A DNA stretch of 64,000 nucleotides from Escherichia coli (GTDB lineage: Bacteria > Pseudomonadota > Gammaproteobacteria > Enterobacterales > Enterobacteriaceae), in NCBI RefSeq assembly GCF_036503815.1, contig NZ_AP027764.1, positions 1,302,001 to 1,366,000 on the forward strand. Direction: 5' to 3'. Shown one piece after another: positions 48,826 through 60,490 of this stretch (its first letter is position 1; each line of letters begins with the position of its first letter). The notes beneath the pieces were generated by a model. It was not told where the DNA came from. It searched no databases and was given only the letters and a program-made list of their open reading frames with translations. The position numbers and the translations under genes are program-made.

Positions 48826-50028
48826 TTACAGTGATTTAAGCGCGATGTCCTCATCTATCAGCAGTTTCGCATCAAACGTTTTGCCGCTCTGGATCCATTT
48901 GCGGATTGGGCGAATCTCACGGCCCTGATTCAGCGTGACTGCACCGATAAGCACGCCGTTTTGCAGATTAAACCAAATCGCCTTCTGAGTTTCCGGGTTG
49001 CCACGACAAATCCAGTCATCGCCACGCATATCGCCAATAAACTGTAAGTTATCACTGTACTGATCGCTCCAGAACCACGGCGGCGGCAGTCGCGGAAGCG
49101 GTAGCCCCAACATTGCGGCAGCGGCAATTTGCGCCTGGTTATTGGCGTTTTCCCAGCTTTCGCAGCGGTGTAGTGCACCATTATCAAGACGGGTGATTGC
49201 CACATCGCCACCGGCAAAGATCGCGGGATCGCAGGTGCGGCAAGCTTCATCAATGACAATACCATTGGCAGTATCAAGGTTGGCCTCGCGAGCCAGTTGG
49301 TCGTTGGCGCTGATACCAATACCGTAAATCACCACATCGGCCTGAAGCGTTTCGCCACTTTGCAGCGTCAGTTCTACTTTTTCACCATCGACCACATGTT
49401 CAATGGCATTATTGAGCAGAATGCGCACACCAGCCTGCTGATGGCGCTGTAAAAGATAGTGTTGCACGGGCGGTGGTGCATTACGGCCCATGACGGTTGC
49501 CGCCAGTTCAATCACTGTCACCTTACATCCACGCTGCGTGGCGCTGGCAGCCAGTTCCAGACCAATAGTTCCGGCACCGACAATCACGACTGACCGTTCG
49601 GGCTGCAGAACTTCTCGCAGTCTGGCGGCATCGCCGGCATGGCGCAGGGTAAAGCAGCGTTCTCCCAGTGCATCAAGCAACGGCAGCGGTCGGGCTGCCG
49701 CGCCGGTTGCCATAAACAGCTGATCCCAGTGCCAACTTTCGCCGTTGGTTAACACTAACTCTCTTGTGTCGCGGCCCAGCGATTTGATGGTTACACCGGA
49801 ATGCAGATGAACATTGTTTTCCTGCCACCAGTGAGCAGGTAACACCTGCTGTAACTGCGGGGAATCTTCCAGCAACATGGATTTCGAGAGCGGGGGGCGT
49901 TCATAAGGAAGATGTTGCTCATCGGAAAACAGATGCAGCTCACCGGTGAACCCTTGCTGGCGTAGCGAGGCCGCAGCCATTGCCGCCGCTTGCCCGCCAC
50001 CGACAATAATGATCGTTTTTTCTTTCAT
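48826..50028 (-). CDS. hcaD: HcaD, ferredoxin reductase of phenylpropionate dioxygenase
   Basis: 400 aa flavoprotein. FAD loop IIVGGGQAAAMAAASLR at 6-22 and NAD loop VVIVGAGTIGLELAASATQRG near 145-165. The FAD-contact motif IFAGGDVAI is also present. It passes electrons from NADH to HcaC for the ring-hydroxylating enzyme HcaEF. Last gene of hcaEFCBD (transcribed right to left); 9 nt follow hcaB. Confidence 0.95.
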   Translation of the reverse strand: MKEKTIIIVGGGQAAAMAAASLRQQGFTGELHLFSDEQHLPYERPPLSKSMLLEDSPQLQQVLPAHWWQENNVHLHSGVTIKSLGRDTRELVLTNGESWHWDQLFMATGAAARPLPLLDALGERCFTLRHAGDAARLREVLQPERSVVIVGAGTIGLELAASATQRGCKVTVIELAATVMGRNAPPPVQHYLLQRHQQAGVRILLNNAIEHVVDGEKVELTLQSGETLQADVVIYGIGISANDQLAREANLDTANGIVIDEACRTCDPAIFAGGDVAITRLDNGALHRCESWENANNQAQIAAAAMLGLPLPRLPPPWFWSDQYSDNLQFIGDMRGDDWICRGNPETQKAIWFNLQNGVLIGAVTLNQGREIRPIRKWIQSGKTFDAKLLIDEDIALKSL

Positions 50029-50037
50029 CGTGCTTCC

Positions 50038-50850
50038 TTAAAGATCCAGCCCAGCCGCTACGTGGCGAATGCCGCGAATCGCTAAACCCGCATCAGCGTT
50101 GATCATCACACCGCTTAATGCGCGATTATTGCGCCGCGATGCCAACATCACATACGGACCCGTAAAATCCGCCGGTTGCGGGAAAAATTGCAGCGGTAAT
50201 ATGGCGGCAATTTTCTCCGGCGTCAGAGACTGCATTATCGAGGTTTCACTTTGCCCGAGCGCCTGTGGGCCGCGCAGGTCGCTGGCCATACCACACGGGC
50301 CGACGCCATTCACCCGCACTTTCGGTGCCAGTTCATAAGCCAGTTGGCGAATAAGTCCGGTTGCGGCATGTTTACTGGCGGTGTACAGCGGGCCACCGCC
50401 GCCGGGATACCAGGCGGCATTTGACAGTGTGAAAATCATGCTGCCTTCACTGGCGATTAACGCCGGAGCGCAGGCTTTTGCGCCCAGCAGGTAACCGAGT
50501 ACGTTGACGTTAAACAGCTCGTGGAAGCCGGTTTCGAGCGTCTCTGCGGGAGTATTAACCAGTGAGGCATTGTGATCCCAGATGCCCGCATTGCCGATAA
50601 AACAATCCAGCTTGCCAGAACGAGTCAGGATCTGATCGACCGCGCGTTGATAATCGGCATAGCAGGTCACGTTACCTTCCACCGCCAGAATATGTTCGCC
50701 AAATCGCTGACGCAGACTGGCGACTTTTGCCGCCGACAGTTCCAGCGTGGCAACCTGCGCACCTTCTTCGATAAATCGCTCGACCAGTGCCAGTCCTAAT
50801 CCCGATCCGCCACCTGTAATAAAGATGGACTCGTTATGCAGATCGCTCAT
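50038..50850 (-). CDS. hcaB: HcaB, cis-dihydrodiol dehydrogenase
   Basis: 270 aa short-chain dehydrogenase. NAD loop [15 protein letters not shown] (12-26), NNAG-equivalent [10 protein letters not shown], and catalytic Y-x3-K in [10 protein letters not shown]. It converts 3-phenylpropionate or cinnamate dihydrodiol to the 2,3-dihydroxy compound, which is then cleaved by the Mhp pathway encoded elsewhere. Start overlaps the hcaC stop by 4 nt. Confidence 0.95.
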
Positions 50851-51166
50851 GGCTGCGCCTCCGGTAAGTCGATGAAGATATCACCACCTTCAACGTGTAC
50901 TGGATAAGTGGTTAGCGGATCGGTGGCGGGCAGGCATAACGCTTTCCCCGTTTTCAGGCAAAAACTGGCAGCGTGCAGTGGGCACTCTACCGTAGCATCA
51001 TCTTCCAGATACCCTTCTGACATCGACGCATTACCATGACTGCAACGATCGTTAATGGCATAAAACTCGCCGCCAACGTTGAACAGGGCGATGACAGGCG
51101 AGGTATCGATCCGGAGAGCCTCACCCTCCGGCACATCCGCAACGGGACACGCATAAATTCGATTCA

Positions 51167-51167
<1 letters not shown>
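50847..51167 (-). CDS. hcaC: HcaC, Rieske ferredoxin subunit
   Basis: 106 aa. Rieske [2Fe-2S] ligands C42-x-H44 (DRCSHGNA) and C62-x2-H65 (ECPLHAASF). It carries electrons from HcaD to HcaE. Overlaps neighbours by 1 nt (hcaF) and 4 nt (hcaB), a fully coupled operon. Confidence 0.95.
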
Positions 51168-53079
<1,912 letters not shown>

Positions 53080-53178
53080 CTATTTTTGTGCCATAAGGAT
53101 GTTGCTGGTTGGTTGCTGATATGTGAAATAGTTAATTTCTACCAACTGAGACGTTTTTTCGATAACAAGGGGAAGGTG

Positions 53179-54069
53179 ATGGAACTACGGCATTTACGCT
53201 ATTTCGTCGCAGTGGCGCAGGCACTGAACTTTACCCGTGCGGCGGAAAAACTGCATACCTCACAGCCTTCGTTAAGCAGCCAGATCCGCGATCTCGAAAA
53301 CTGTGTTGGTGTTCCGCTACTGGTACGTGATAAACGTAAAGTCGCGTTGACGGCGGCGGGAGAATGTTTTCTCCAGGACGCGCAGGCAATCCTGGAACAA
53401 GCGGAAAATGCCAAACAACGGGCGCGGAAAATTGTTCAGGAAGATAAGCATTTAATCATCGGTTTTGTGCCATCGGCGGAAGTGAATTTACTGCCAAAAG
53501 TATTGCCCATGTTCCGACTGAAACAGCCAGAAACTTTGATCGAATTGGTGAGTTTAATTACCACGGAACAGGAAGAAAAAATTCGCCGTGGTGAACTGGA
53601 TGTCGGCTTAATGCGCCATCCTGTCTATAGCCCGGAGATTGATTATCTGGAACTTTTTGACGAACCATTAGTGGTAGTGTTGCCGGTTGATCATCCTTTA
53701 GCACAAGAAAAAGAGATCACCGCCGCGCAGCTGGATGGCGTGAATTTCGTTAGTACCGATCCGGCGTATTCCGGTTCGCTTGCGCCGATCGTTAAGGAGT
53801 GGTTTGCGCAAGAAAACAGCCAGCCGAATATCGTCCAGGTGGCAACCAATATTCTGGTAACGATGAATTTGGTGGGGATGGGGCTTGGCGTAACTTTGAT
53901 ACCCGGTTATATGAATAATTTTAATACCGGGCAGGTGGTATTTCGGCCAATTGCCGGAAATGTGCCTTCCATTGCCCTACTAATGGCGTGGAAGAAAGGC
54001 GAAATGAAACCGGCATTACGCGATTTCATCGCCATTGTGCAGGAACGTTTGGCAAGCGTAACGGCATAA
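53179..54069 (+). CDS. hcaR: HcaR, LysR-type activator of the hca operon
   Basis: 296 aa. The LysR helix-turn-helix is at 1-60 (MELRHLRYFVAVAQALNFTRAAEKLHTSQPSLSSQIRDLE). The effector domain begins about 90 (LIIGFVPSAEVNLLPKVLPMF). It activates hcaEFCBD in the presence of phenylpropionate or cinnamate and represses itself. The frame opens at 53086; ATG 53179 follows AAGGGGAAGGTG. Divergent from hcaE, codirectional with hcaT 160 nt downstream. Confidence 0.95.
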   Translation: MELRHLRYFVAVAQALNFTRAAEKLHTSQPSLSSQIRDLENCVGVPLLVRDKRKVALTAAGECFLQDAQAILEQAENAKQRARKIVQEDKHLIIGFVPSAEVNLLPKVLPMFRLKQPETLIELVSLITTEQEEKIRRGELDVGLMRHPVYSPEIDYLELFDEPLVVVLPVDHPLAQEKEITAAQLDGVNFVSTDPAYSGSLAPIVKEWFAQENSQPNIVQVATNILVTMNLVGMGLGVTLIPGYMNNFNTGQVVFRPIAGNVPSIALLMAWKKGEMKPALRDFIAIVQERLASVTA

Positions 54070-54229
54070 ATACGCAATAATTTTGCAAGGTGCGTTGTGG
54101 GGCGCAGCTTTTTTAGTGCTTGCGAACAGGCGTTACAGACATCGGGAAGCAGGCTCGAATATTCTTATTTTTCAACTTGCACCAACATTCGATTAACCCC
54201 AGACTAACGCCTCCTGACGGGAGGGACTC

Positions 54230-55369
54230 ATGGTTTTGCAATCCACGCGCTGGTTGGCGCTCGGTTATTTCACATACTTTTTTAGTTACGGCATTTTTCT
54301 ACCTTTCTGGAGCGTCTGGCTTAAGGGGATTGGCTTAACGCCAGAAACTATCGGCCTGTTATTGGGGGCTGGTCTGGTTGCCCGTTTTCTCGGGAGTTTG
54401 ATCATCGCGCCCCGCGTTAGCGATCCTTCCCGCCTGATTTCCGCCTTGCGCGTACTGGCACTGCTGACACTTCTCTTTGCTGTCGCCTTCTGGGCGGGGG
54501 CGCATGTAGCGTGGTTGATGGTGGTGATGATTGGCTTTAACCTCTTTTTCTCACCGCTGGTACCGTTGACCGATGCACTGGCGAATACATGGCAAAAACA
54601 GTTCCCGCTTGATTACGGCAAAGTGCGACTGTGGGGCTCGGTGGCGTTTGTCATTGGCTCGGCGCTGACAGGCAAACTGGTCAGTATGTTGGATTATCGG
54701 GTGATCCTCGCGCTGTTGACGTTGGGCGTGGCGTCTATGCTGCTCGGATTTCTCATTCGTCCAACGATTCAGCCACAAGGGGCTAGCCGTCAGCAGGAGA
54801 GCACGGGAGGGCCAGCCTGGCTGACACTGGTCCGCCAGAACTGGCGCTTTCTGGCCTGCGTTTGTTTATTACAGGGAGCGCATGCAGCCTATTACGGTTT
54901 TAGCGCTATTTACTGGCAGGCAGCTGGGTATTCTGCTTCAGCGGTGGGCTATTTGTGGTCGCTGGGCGTGGTGGCAGAAGTCATTATTTTTGCGCTGAGT
55001 AATAAACTTTTCCGCCGTTGTAGTGCACGCGATATGCTGCTGATCTCGGCGATTAGTGGCGTAATGCGCTGGGGAATTATGGGAGCAACGACGGCGTTGC
55101 CGTGGTTGATAGTGGTGCAAATTCTGCATTGCGGCACCTTCACGGTCTGCCACCTGGCGGCCATGCGTTATATTGCCGCCCGCCAGGGTAGCGAAGTCAT
55201 TCGTTTGCAGGCGGTTTACTCTGCCGTTGCAATGGGCGGTAGTATCGCCATCATGACCGTCTTCGCCGGTTTCCTGTATCAATATCTGGGCCACGGCGTG
55301 TTCTGGGTGATGGCGCTGGTGGCGCTTCCGGCAATGTTCTTGCGCCCGAAAGTTGTTCCCTCATGCTGA
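54230..55369 (+). CDS. hcaT: HcaT, probable 3-phenylpropionic acid transporter (MFS)
   Basis: 379 aa major-facilitator protein with about 12 hydrophobic segments; family near LacY/nucleoside symporters. Early YFTYFFSYGIFLPFWSVWL, and FFSPLVPLTDALANTW near residue 104. It sits beside the hca genes and is thought to import phenylpropionate. A hydrophobic protein with good RBS ACGGGAGGGACTC. Its end overlaps convergent csiE by 9 nt. Confidence 0.9.
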   Translation: MVLQSTRWLALGYFTYFFSYGIFLPFWSVWLKGIGLTPETIGLLLGAGLVARFLGSLIIAPRVSDPSRLISALRVLALLTLLFAVAFWAGAHVAWLMVVMIGFNLFFSPLVPLTDALANTWQKQFPLDYGKVRLWGSVAFVIGSALTGKLVSMLDYRVILALLTLGVASMLLGFLIRPTIQPQGASRQQESTGGPAWLTLVRQNWRFLACVCLLQGAHAAYYGFSAIYWQAAGYSASAVGYLWSLGVVAEVIIFALSNKLFRRCSARDMLLISAISGVMRWGIMGATTALPWLIVVQILHCGTFTVCHLAAMRYIAARQGSEVIRLQAVYSAVAMGGSIAIMTVFAGFLYQYLGHGVFWVMALVALPAMFLRPKVVPSC

Positions 55370-56641
55370 TTCGAGCATTTTGCGGATCTGATCCTGTTGG
55401 TGTGTTGTCAGCGTCAGATCTGTGTAGATCAGCGGTGGTGAAAAGAGCGGTAACGGCGTGGTGTAAGGCGCAATAATCAGTGCCGCGCCGCGTGGAGCAC
55501 CTCTCTGCAAAAATGCTTTTACCGACATATGCTTAATGTTGAGCGGCAGTAACGTTAGTTCACGTAACTGCTGCTCAATCTGCGCTTCACGCTCGCTATC
55601 ATTCCCGGTCAGTAGAATAATCTGTTTTTCATGCAGGTCGTTTTCCTGCATTAGCCAGGCACCGAAAATCACCGCGACCAGACCGCTTTCCTCATCAGAA
55701 AGATGGACGCTGTATTCACTTTCAAATCCGGTCAGCGCCGCGCGGGTGGTGCGCACCAGGCGTGGGTACAGTCTGGAGAACTCTTCTGGCAGGGTGTTAT
55801 CAATACCGATGGCAAACAAACTGCGATTTAACGCCTGGGCGAGGTGAGTATAAAGCTGATCGCATAACCCCTGTTCATCATAAAAACGAACATTTCCCAG
55901 CTCACGAAAATGGTTTACCAGACGTTTGATAGACTGACGCAATTGTCTATCCCGCTGATGCGCATCCCGAATTGGATCGGGAACTCGCAACATGGAAAAA
56001 AGTAATGCCATAAATAGTGGCTCATCAGGCGGTACAGGCTGGAGCGCCCGACGCTGCCAGTGGCGTCCAATTTCCTGCGCTACCTGAAATTCCAGGCAGG
56101 ATTCTGCCCAGCGACGTTGGAGCGGATTAAACTGAGGCGTAATGCCAGCGTGGTGCTGCAGCAAGCAATATTGCAGATACAGACACAGGAAATGAATATC
56201 GCGCGATTCAAAGCGTTTTTGCAGCCGTCGGGAGCAGAGATTCACTAACGCTTGTAGATTGGTATCGTCGTAAAAGTTACGCGAAATTCCGCGCCGCTTT
56301 AGTTCACTCTTCAGAGCGGGTGTGAATTGGCTGGTAATAAATGACGGACACAGACGGAAACCACGTCGTAGCCAATGAAATAAACACAAACGTTGGTTAA
56401 GCACTGTGCCTTCAACCCGGTAGCTACCGTCATAACCAGTAGTCAGTGTGAGTTGATGATAGCGCAGGATCTCCCGTCCTGTTTCGCTGATATCAAGACA
56501 GGCAATATCATCATCCACACCATTAAGCTTGCTGAAGGTTGCCGTGGTGGCGGTCGACCCCGGCTGAAAGAGTGTCAGCAAGATCTGGCAGCGGCGCTGG
56601 GGAGCCGAAAGGACAGATGGTGAAGCAAGCGTAGGCATCAT
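55361..56641 (-). CDS. csiE: CsiE, stationary-phase-inducible protein with PRD-like domains
   Basis: 426 aa. The N-terminus looks like a helix-turn-helix (CQILLTLFQPGSTATTATFSKLNGVDD). Two regions (about 160-270 and 275-370) resemble PTS-regulation domains, e.g. DQLYTHLAQALNRSLFAI and EESGLVAVIFGAWLMQE; the end has a EIIB-like sensor (ILLTGNDSEREAQIEQQLREL). It is known to be induced under sigma-S and CRP control; its target is unknown. The frame opens at 56662; MMPTLA at 56641 has the usual length. Confidence 0.88.
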   Translation of the reverse strand: MMPTLASPSVLSAPQRRCQILLTLFQPGSTATTATFSKLNGVDDDIACLDISETGREILRYHQLTLTTGYDGSYRVEGTVLNQRLCLFHWLRRGFRLCPSFITSQFTPALKSELKRRGISRNFYDDTNLQALVNLCSRRLQKRFESRDIHFLCLYLQYCLLQHHAGITPQFNPLQRRWAESCLEFQVAQEIGRHWQRRALQPVPPDEPLFMALLFSMLRVPDPIRDAHQRDRQLRQSIKRLVNHFRELGNVRFYDEQGLCDQLYTHLAQALNRSLFAIGIDNTLPEEFSRLYPRLVRTTRAALTGFESEYSVHLSDEESGLVAVIFGAWLMQENDLHEKQIILLTGNDSEREAQIEQQLRELTLLPLNIKHMSVKAFLQRGAPRGAALIIAPYTTPLPLFSPPLIYTDLTLTTHQQDQIRKMLESA

Positions 56642-56831
56642 CTGTAGATCTCCCATAAGCATAATTGATAAGAATAGCTAAAGTTTGCCCAGGGAAATGG
56701 CGAAGGGAATGCTAATCATCAGAAATGTTGGCAAGCGTCACAGAATTTTTCTCATCTTAAACTGTTCTGACCAGTGGATTAGCTCGTCTAAAGGTGGATT
56801 TGTGAATGATTATCGCGCTAGCGATCATGGG

Positions 56832-57686
56832 TTAGTTGTGCGGATTCAACGTGCTAAGGATAAAATCCACTATTTGTTCGCGATAAACATCACCGTGACG
56901 ATCGGAAAAAGCATCAATGTGTTCGCCGTCAGGGATTAAGATTAAACGTTTTGGCTCTTTTGCCAGATCATACAACTTTTGGCTGTGCTGCCATGGGATA
57001 ACGTGATCGGCCTTACCGTGAATGAGTAAAACTGGGATCGGGCTGACGCTGGCGATGTAATTTTCGCCGCTGTAACTCTCATCAAGTAAGTAGCCACTGC
57101 CGGGGATCATCTGGTTGGCGATGGTTGCATAAGAGGCAAATGTGGAGTCGAGGATCACTGCACGTATGCCCTCACGATCACCCTGACCAACGACATCAAG
57201 AATATTCGCCCCGCCAATACTCTGCCCGAACAGCACCAGTCGTTGTGGGTTTACATCACTGCGATGGCGCACCACATTGATGGCACTTAGCGTATCGTCC
57301 AGCAATCCGGCCTGAGACGGTGTGCCTTTTGATTTACCAAACCCGCGATAATCAAACATAAAAACGTTGAAATTACGCTCGGGTAACCAACTGACCAGCG
57401 GCCAGTGGGCGGACATATTTCCGGCATTGCCGTGAGCATGAATGATGGTTGCGATGGCGTTGTCAGCGGGGCCTGTCGAAGAAGGGATAAACCAGCCTTG
57501 CAAACGAGTACCGTCCTTAGCTGTAAATTCGACGGATTCCGCCGACCAGGGGTCGGGACCGTAAATTTTGTCGTCGGGATAATAGAAGAAGTTGATGGCA
57601 ACTCGCGGCACTAAATAAACGCAGAAGACAACAACAAAGAGAATAAACAGAATTTTGAGAACGCGTGTGTTCACTGGCAGTGCCAT
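56832..57686 (-). CDS. yfhR: YfhR, membrane-anchored alpha/beta hydrolase
   Basis: 284 aa. A single membrane segment at about 10-27 (ILFILFVVVFCVYLVP) anchors a periplasmic or cytoplasmic hydrolase domain. The nucleophile elbow is FGQSIGGANIL (GxSxG); the aspartate and histidine are likely in IHGKADHVIPW and DGEHIDAFSD. Family S9/Bem46-like; natural substrate unknown. The frame starts at 57713, but ATG 57686 follows AAGGAAAGGTT, a strong ribosome site. Confidence 0.87.
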   Translation of the reverse strand: MALPVNTRVLKILFILFVVVFCVYLVPRVAINFFYYPDDKIYGPDPWSAESVEFTAKDGTRLQGWFIPSSTGPADNAIATIIHAHGNAGNMSAHWPLVSWLPERNFNVFMFDYRGFGKSKGTPSQAGLLDDTLSAINVVRHRSDVNPQRLVLFGQSIGGANILDVVGQGDREGIRAVILDSTFASYATIANQMIPGSGYLLDESYSGENYIASVSPIPVLLIHGKADHVIPWQHSQKLYDLAKEPKRLILIPDGEHIDAFSDRHGDVYREQIVDFILSTLNPHN

Positions 57687-57830
57687 AACCTTTCCTTGCG
57701 ACTTCTTTATCATCCATTAATCGGGGAAAGATGGTGGGAGAGTGACGAAAGAAAGTAAAGCAGTGAGGAAGCATTTCGGAATAGCGCCTGAAAGGCGAGG
57801 GCGGGTGAGAGAAATCACCCGCCAGAGAAA

Positions 57831-58634
57831 TTAACGCTTCAGGGCGTCGCTTAACTCGTCACGCATGTTCGCCAGCATGGCTTTAACAACGCGCGGGTTA
57901 CCGGCAACGATGTTACCGGTCAGCATGTAGTTATGACCACCGGTGAAGTCGCTGACGATGCCGCCCGCTTCACGAACCAGTAGCTCGCCTGCGGCGAAAT
58001 CCCACGGACGCAGACCGATTTCAAAGAAACCGTCAACACGACCTGCGGCAACGTAAGCCAGATCCAGCGCCGCAGAACCAGTACGACGGAAGTCTGCACA
58101 TTCGTTGAACAGTTTGCCGACGATGTTGATGTAAGTGGTAGCGTACTGTTTTGCTTTGAACGGGAAGCCGGTCGCAAGAATAGTACCGTCGAGATCGCGA
58201 GCGGTGCTGCCGCGCAGACGGTAGCCGTTCAGCTGTGCGCCCTGACCGCGAGTGGCGGTGAACAGTTCGTTACGCATAGGATCATAAACCACAGCAACTT
58301 CAGTGCGGCCTTTGATACGAACGGCAATAGATACCGCGAAGTGCGGCAGGCGTTTGATAAAGTTGGTAGTGCCATCCAGTGGATCGATAACCCATTGAAC
58401 ATCCTGATCGGTACCTTCAAGTTCACCGCTTTCTTCGGTGATGATGGTGTGCTGTGGGTAAGATTTACGAATCGTGTCGATAATCACCGCTTCGGCAGCT
58501 TTATCTACGTTGGTCACGAAATCGTTACTGCCTTTCTGGCTCGCTTCTACAGCGTCCGGGGTTTCATAGTTTTTGGCAATTAAATTACCCGCCTTGCGCG
58601 CTGCGCGCACGGCGATGTTCAGCATCGGATGCAT
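57831..58634 (-). CDS. suhB: SuhB, inositol-1-monophosphatase and rRNA antitermination factor
   Basis: 267 aa. Metal ligands E67 (ITEESGE), D84 and D87 (VIDPLDGTTNF), and the C-terminal WDFAAGELLVREAGG. The enzyme dephosphorylates inositol monophosphates in vitro; in the cell it joins the NusA-NusG-RNAP antitermination complex on rRNA operons. Divergent from trmJ with a 118-nt gap that holds both promoters. Confidence 0.96.
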   Translation of the reverse strand: MHPMLNIAVRAARKAGNLIAKNYETPDAVEASQKGSNDFVTNVDKAAEAVIIDTIRKSYPQHTIITEESGELEGTDQDVQWVIDPLDGTTNFIKRLPHFAVSIAVRIKGRTEVAVVYDPMRNELFTATRGQGAQLNGYRLRGSTARDLDGTILATGFPFKAKQYATTYINIVGKLFNECADFRRTGSAALDLAYVAAGRVDGFFEIGLRPWDFAAGELLVREAGGIVSDFTGGHNYMLTGNIVAGNPRVVKAMLANMRDELSDALKR

Positions 58635-58752
58635 CGGTCTCTCTCACTGGATGTTAAAGAACGGGAAAACGGCGCAGAGTATAGCAGCGAGATCGGCATC
58701 TGTCTTCGTTTTATGATAAGATGCGTGAATAATCTTTAGATGAAGAAAGACA

Positions 58753-59493
58753 ATGCTGCAAAATATTCGAATTGTGCTGGTGGAGACGTCACACACCGGT
58801 AATATGGGTTCTGTTGCCCGTGCCATGAAAACAATGGGCTTAACCAATCTGTGGCTGGTTAATCCATTGGTGAAACCTGACTCCCAGGCGATTGCTCTGG
58901 CAGCAGGGGCCAGCGACGTGATTGGTAATGCTCACATTGTCGATACACTCGACGAAGCGTTAGCCGGTTGTAGCTTGGTGGTTGGCACCAGTGCACGCTC
59001 GCGCACGCTGCCGTGGCCGATGCTCGACCCGCGCGAATGCGGTTTGAAAAGCGTCGCTGAAGCGGCAAATACGCCGGTGGCACTGGTTTTTGGTCGTGAG
59101 CGTGTCGGCTTGACCAATGAAGAGTTGCAAAAGTGCCATTATCATGTCGCCATTGCCGCTAACCCGGAATACAGTTCGCTTAACCTGGCGATGGCTGTTC
59201 AGGTTATTGCCTATGAAGTGCGCATGGCCTGGCTGGCGACTCAGGAGAACAGCGAGCAGGTTGAACATGACGAGACGCCGTATCCGCTGGTCGATGATCT
59301 GGAACGTTTTTACGGTCATCTTGAACAAACGCTGCTGGCAACCGGCTTTATCCGTGAAAACCATCCGGGGCAGGTGATGAATAAGCTGCGTCGTCTGTTT
59401 ACCCGTGCGCGCCCGGAAAGCCAGGAGTTGAATATCCTGCGCGGGATTCTGGCTTCTATTGAGCAGCAGAATAAAGGTAACAAGGCCGAATAA
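58753..59493 (+). CDS. trmJ: TrmJ, tRNA Cm32/Um32 2'-O-methyltransferase
   Basis: 246 aa SPOUT enzyme. N-terminal VETSHTGNMGSVARAMKTMGL (motif 1), LVFGRERVGLTNEEL (motif 2) and NPEYSSLNLAMAVQVIAYEVR (motif 3, knot). It methylates C32 or U32 of several tRNAs with S-adenosylmethionine. The last 80 residues form a dimerisation helix bundle. In E. coli it lies directly before iscR; here a BIME and the iscR promoter separate them. Confidence 0.94.
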   Translation: MLQNIRIVLVETSHTGNMGSVARAMKTMGLTNLWLVNPLVKPDSQAIALAAGASDVIGNAHIVDTLDEALAGCSLVVGTSARSRTLPWPMLDPRECGLKSVAEAANTPVALVFGRERVGLTNEELQKCHYHVAIAANPEYSSLNLAMAVQVIAYEVRMAWLATQENSEQVEHDETPYPLVDDLERFYGHLEQTLLATGFIRENHPGQVMNKLRRLFTRARPESQELNILRGILASIEQQNKGNKAE

Positions 59494-59499
59494 CCGAGG

Positions 59500-59588
59500 T
59501 TGCCTGATGCGGCGCTTAACGCGTCTTGTCAGGCCTACATTGTACTGAACCCCTGGTCGGATAAAGTGTTTACGCCGCACCCGACAAC
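59500..59588. repeat. BIME between trmJ and iscR
   Basis: REP TTGCCTGATGCGGCGCTTAACGCGTCTTGTCAGGC, then a second inverted unit TCGGATAAAGTGTTTACGCCGCACCCGA. The GTCAGGC-CT-ACA at 59527 resembles the IS621 target but differs in the first base and the right half. Confidence 0.85.
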
Positions 59589-59653
59589 AGGTACAAACGC
59601 CACGATAAAAAATGGCACTGAAGGTTAAATACCCGACTAAATCAGTCAAGTAA

Positions 59654-59706
59654 ATAGTTGACCAATTTACTCGGGAATGTCAGACTTGACCCTGCTATGC
59701 AATACC
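59654..59706 (+). promoter_or_regulatory. iscR promoter with two IscR type 1 sites
   Basis: ATAGTTGACC...TCGGGAAT at 59654-59678 fits the 25-bp type 1 IscR motif. A second, overlapping-end site spans roughly 59682-59706 around TTGACCCTGCTATGC, which also carries the TTGACC -35. [2Fe-2S]-IscR bound here represses the operon when clusters are plentiful. Boundaries of the second site are approximate. Confidence 0.75.
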
Positions 59707-59761
59707 CCCACTTTTACAATAAAAAACCCCGGGCAGGGGCGAGTTTGAGGTGAAGTAAGAC

Positions 59762-60250
59762 ATGAGACTGACATCTAAAGGGCGCTATGCCGTGACCGCA
59801 ATGCTTGACGTTGCGCTCAACTCTGAAGCGGGCCCGGTACCGTTGGCTGATATTTCCGAACGTCAGGGAATTTCCCTTTCTTATCTGGAACAACTGTTTT
59901 CCCGTCTGCGTAAAAATGGTCTGGTTTCCAGCGTACGCGGACCAGGCGGTGGTTATCTGTTAGGCAAAGATGCCAGCAGCATCGCCGTTGGCGAAGTGAT
60001 TAGCGCCGTTGACGAATCTGTAGATGCCACCCGTTGTCAGGGTAAAGGCGGCTGCCAGGGGGGCGATAAATGCCTGACCCATGCGCTGTGGCGTGATTTG
60101 AGCGACCGCCTCACCGGTTTTCTCAACAACATTACTTTAGGCGAACTGGTTAATAACCAGGAAGTGCTGGATGTATCTGGTCGTCAGCATACTCACGACG
60201 CGCCACGCACCCGCACACAAGACGCGATCGACGTTAAGTTACGCGCTTAA
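59762..60250 (+). CDS. iscR: IscR, [2Fe-2S] transcriptional regulator
   Basis: 162 aa Rrf2-family winged helix ([45 protein letters not shown]). The cluster ligands C92, C98, C104 and H107 are in [21 protein letters not shown]. With the cluster it represses the isc operon through type 1 sites; without it, it activates suf through type 2 sites. First gene of iscRSUA-hscBA-fdx. Its gap to iscS is enlarged by an ERIC element. Confidence 0.97.
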
Positions 60251-60377
60251 TTTAACCGTCCTGTTTCGTGTTGCATCTGCGTTGACTGCACATACTCACT
60301 CCGGTCACTTACTTATGTAAGCTCCCGGAGATTCGTAAGTTTGTCAACTTGCTGAAACCCGAAACAGTTAGGTTAAA
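60251..60377. repeat. ERIC (IRU) element between iscR and iscS
   Basis: 127 bp, the typical ERIC length. The ends are inverted: TTTAACC...CTGTTTCG (60251-60268) against CGAAACAG...GGTTAAA (60360-60377). The core CTCCGGTCACTTACTTATG... and ...TAAGCTCCCGGAG carries the conserved ERIC centre. It begins at the base right after the iscR stop. Confidence 0.9.
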
Positions 60378-60490
60378 GATAACAAGATATTAGAATCAGG
60401 CCGGGGCGTCTCGCGCTCCGTAAACACGGTCGTACATCCAGCCGGTAGCCTGGTTCCTTGCATTGAGTGATGTACGGAGTTTATAGAGCA

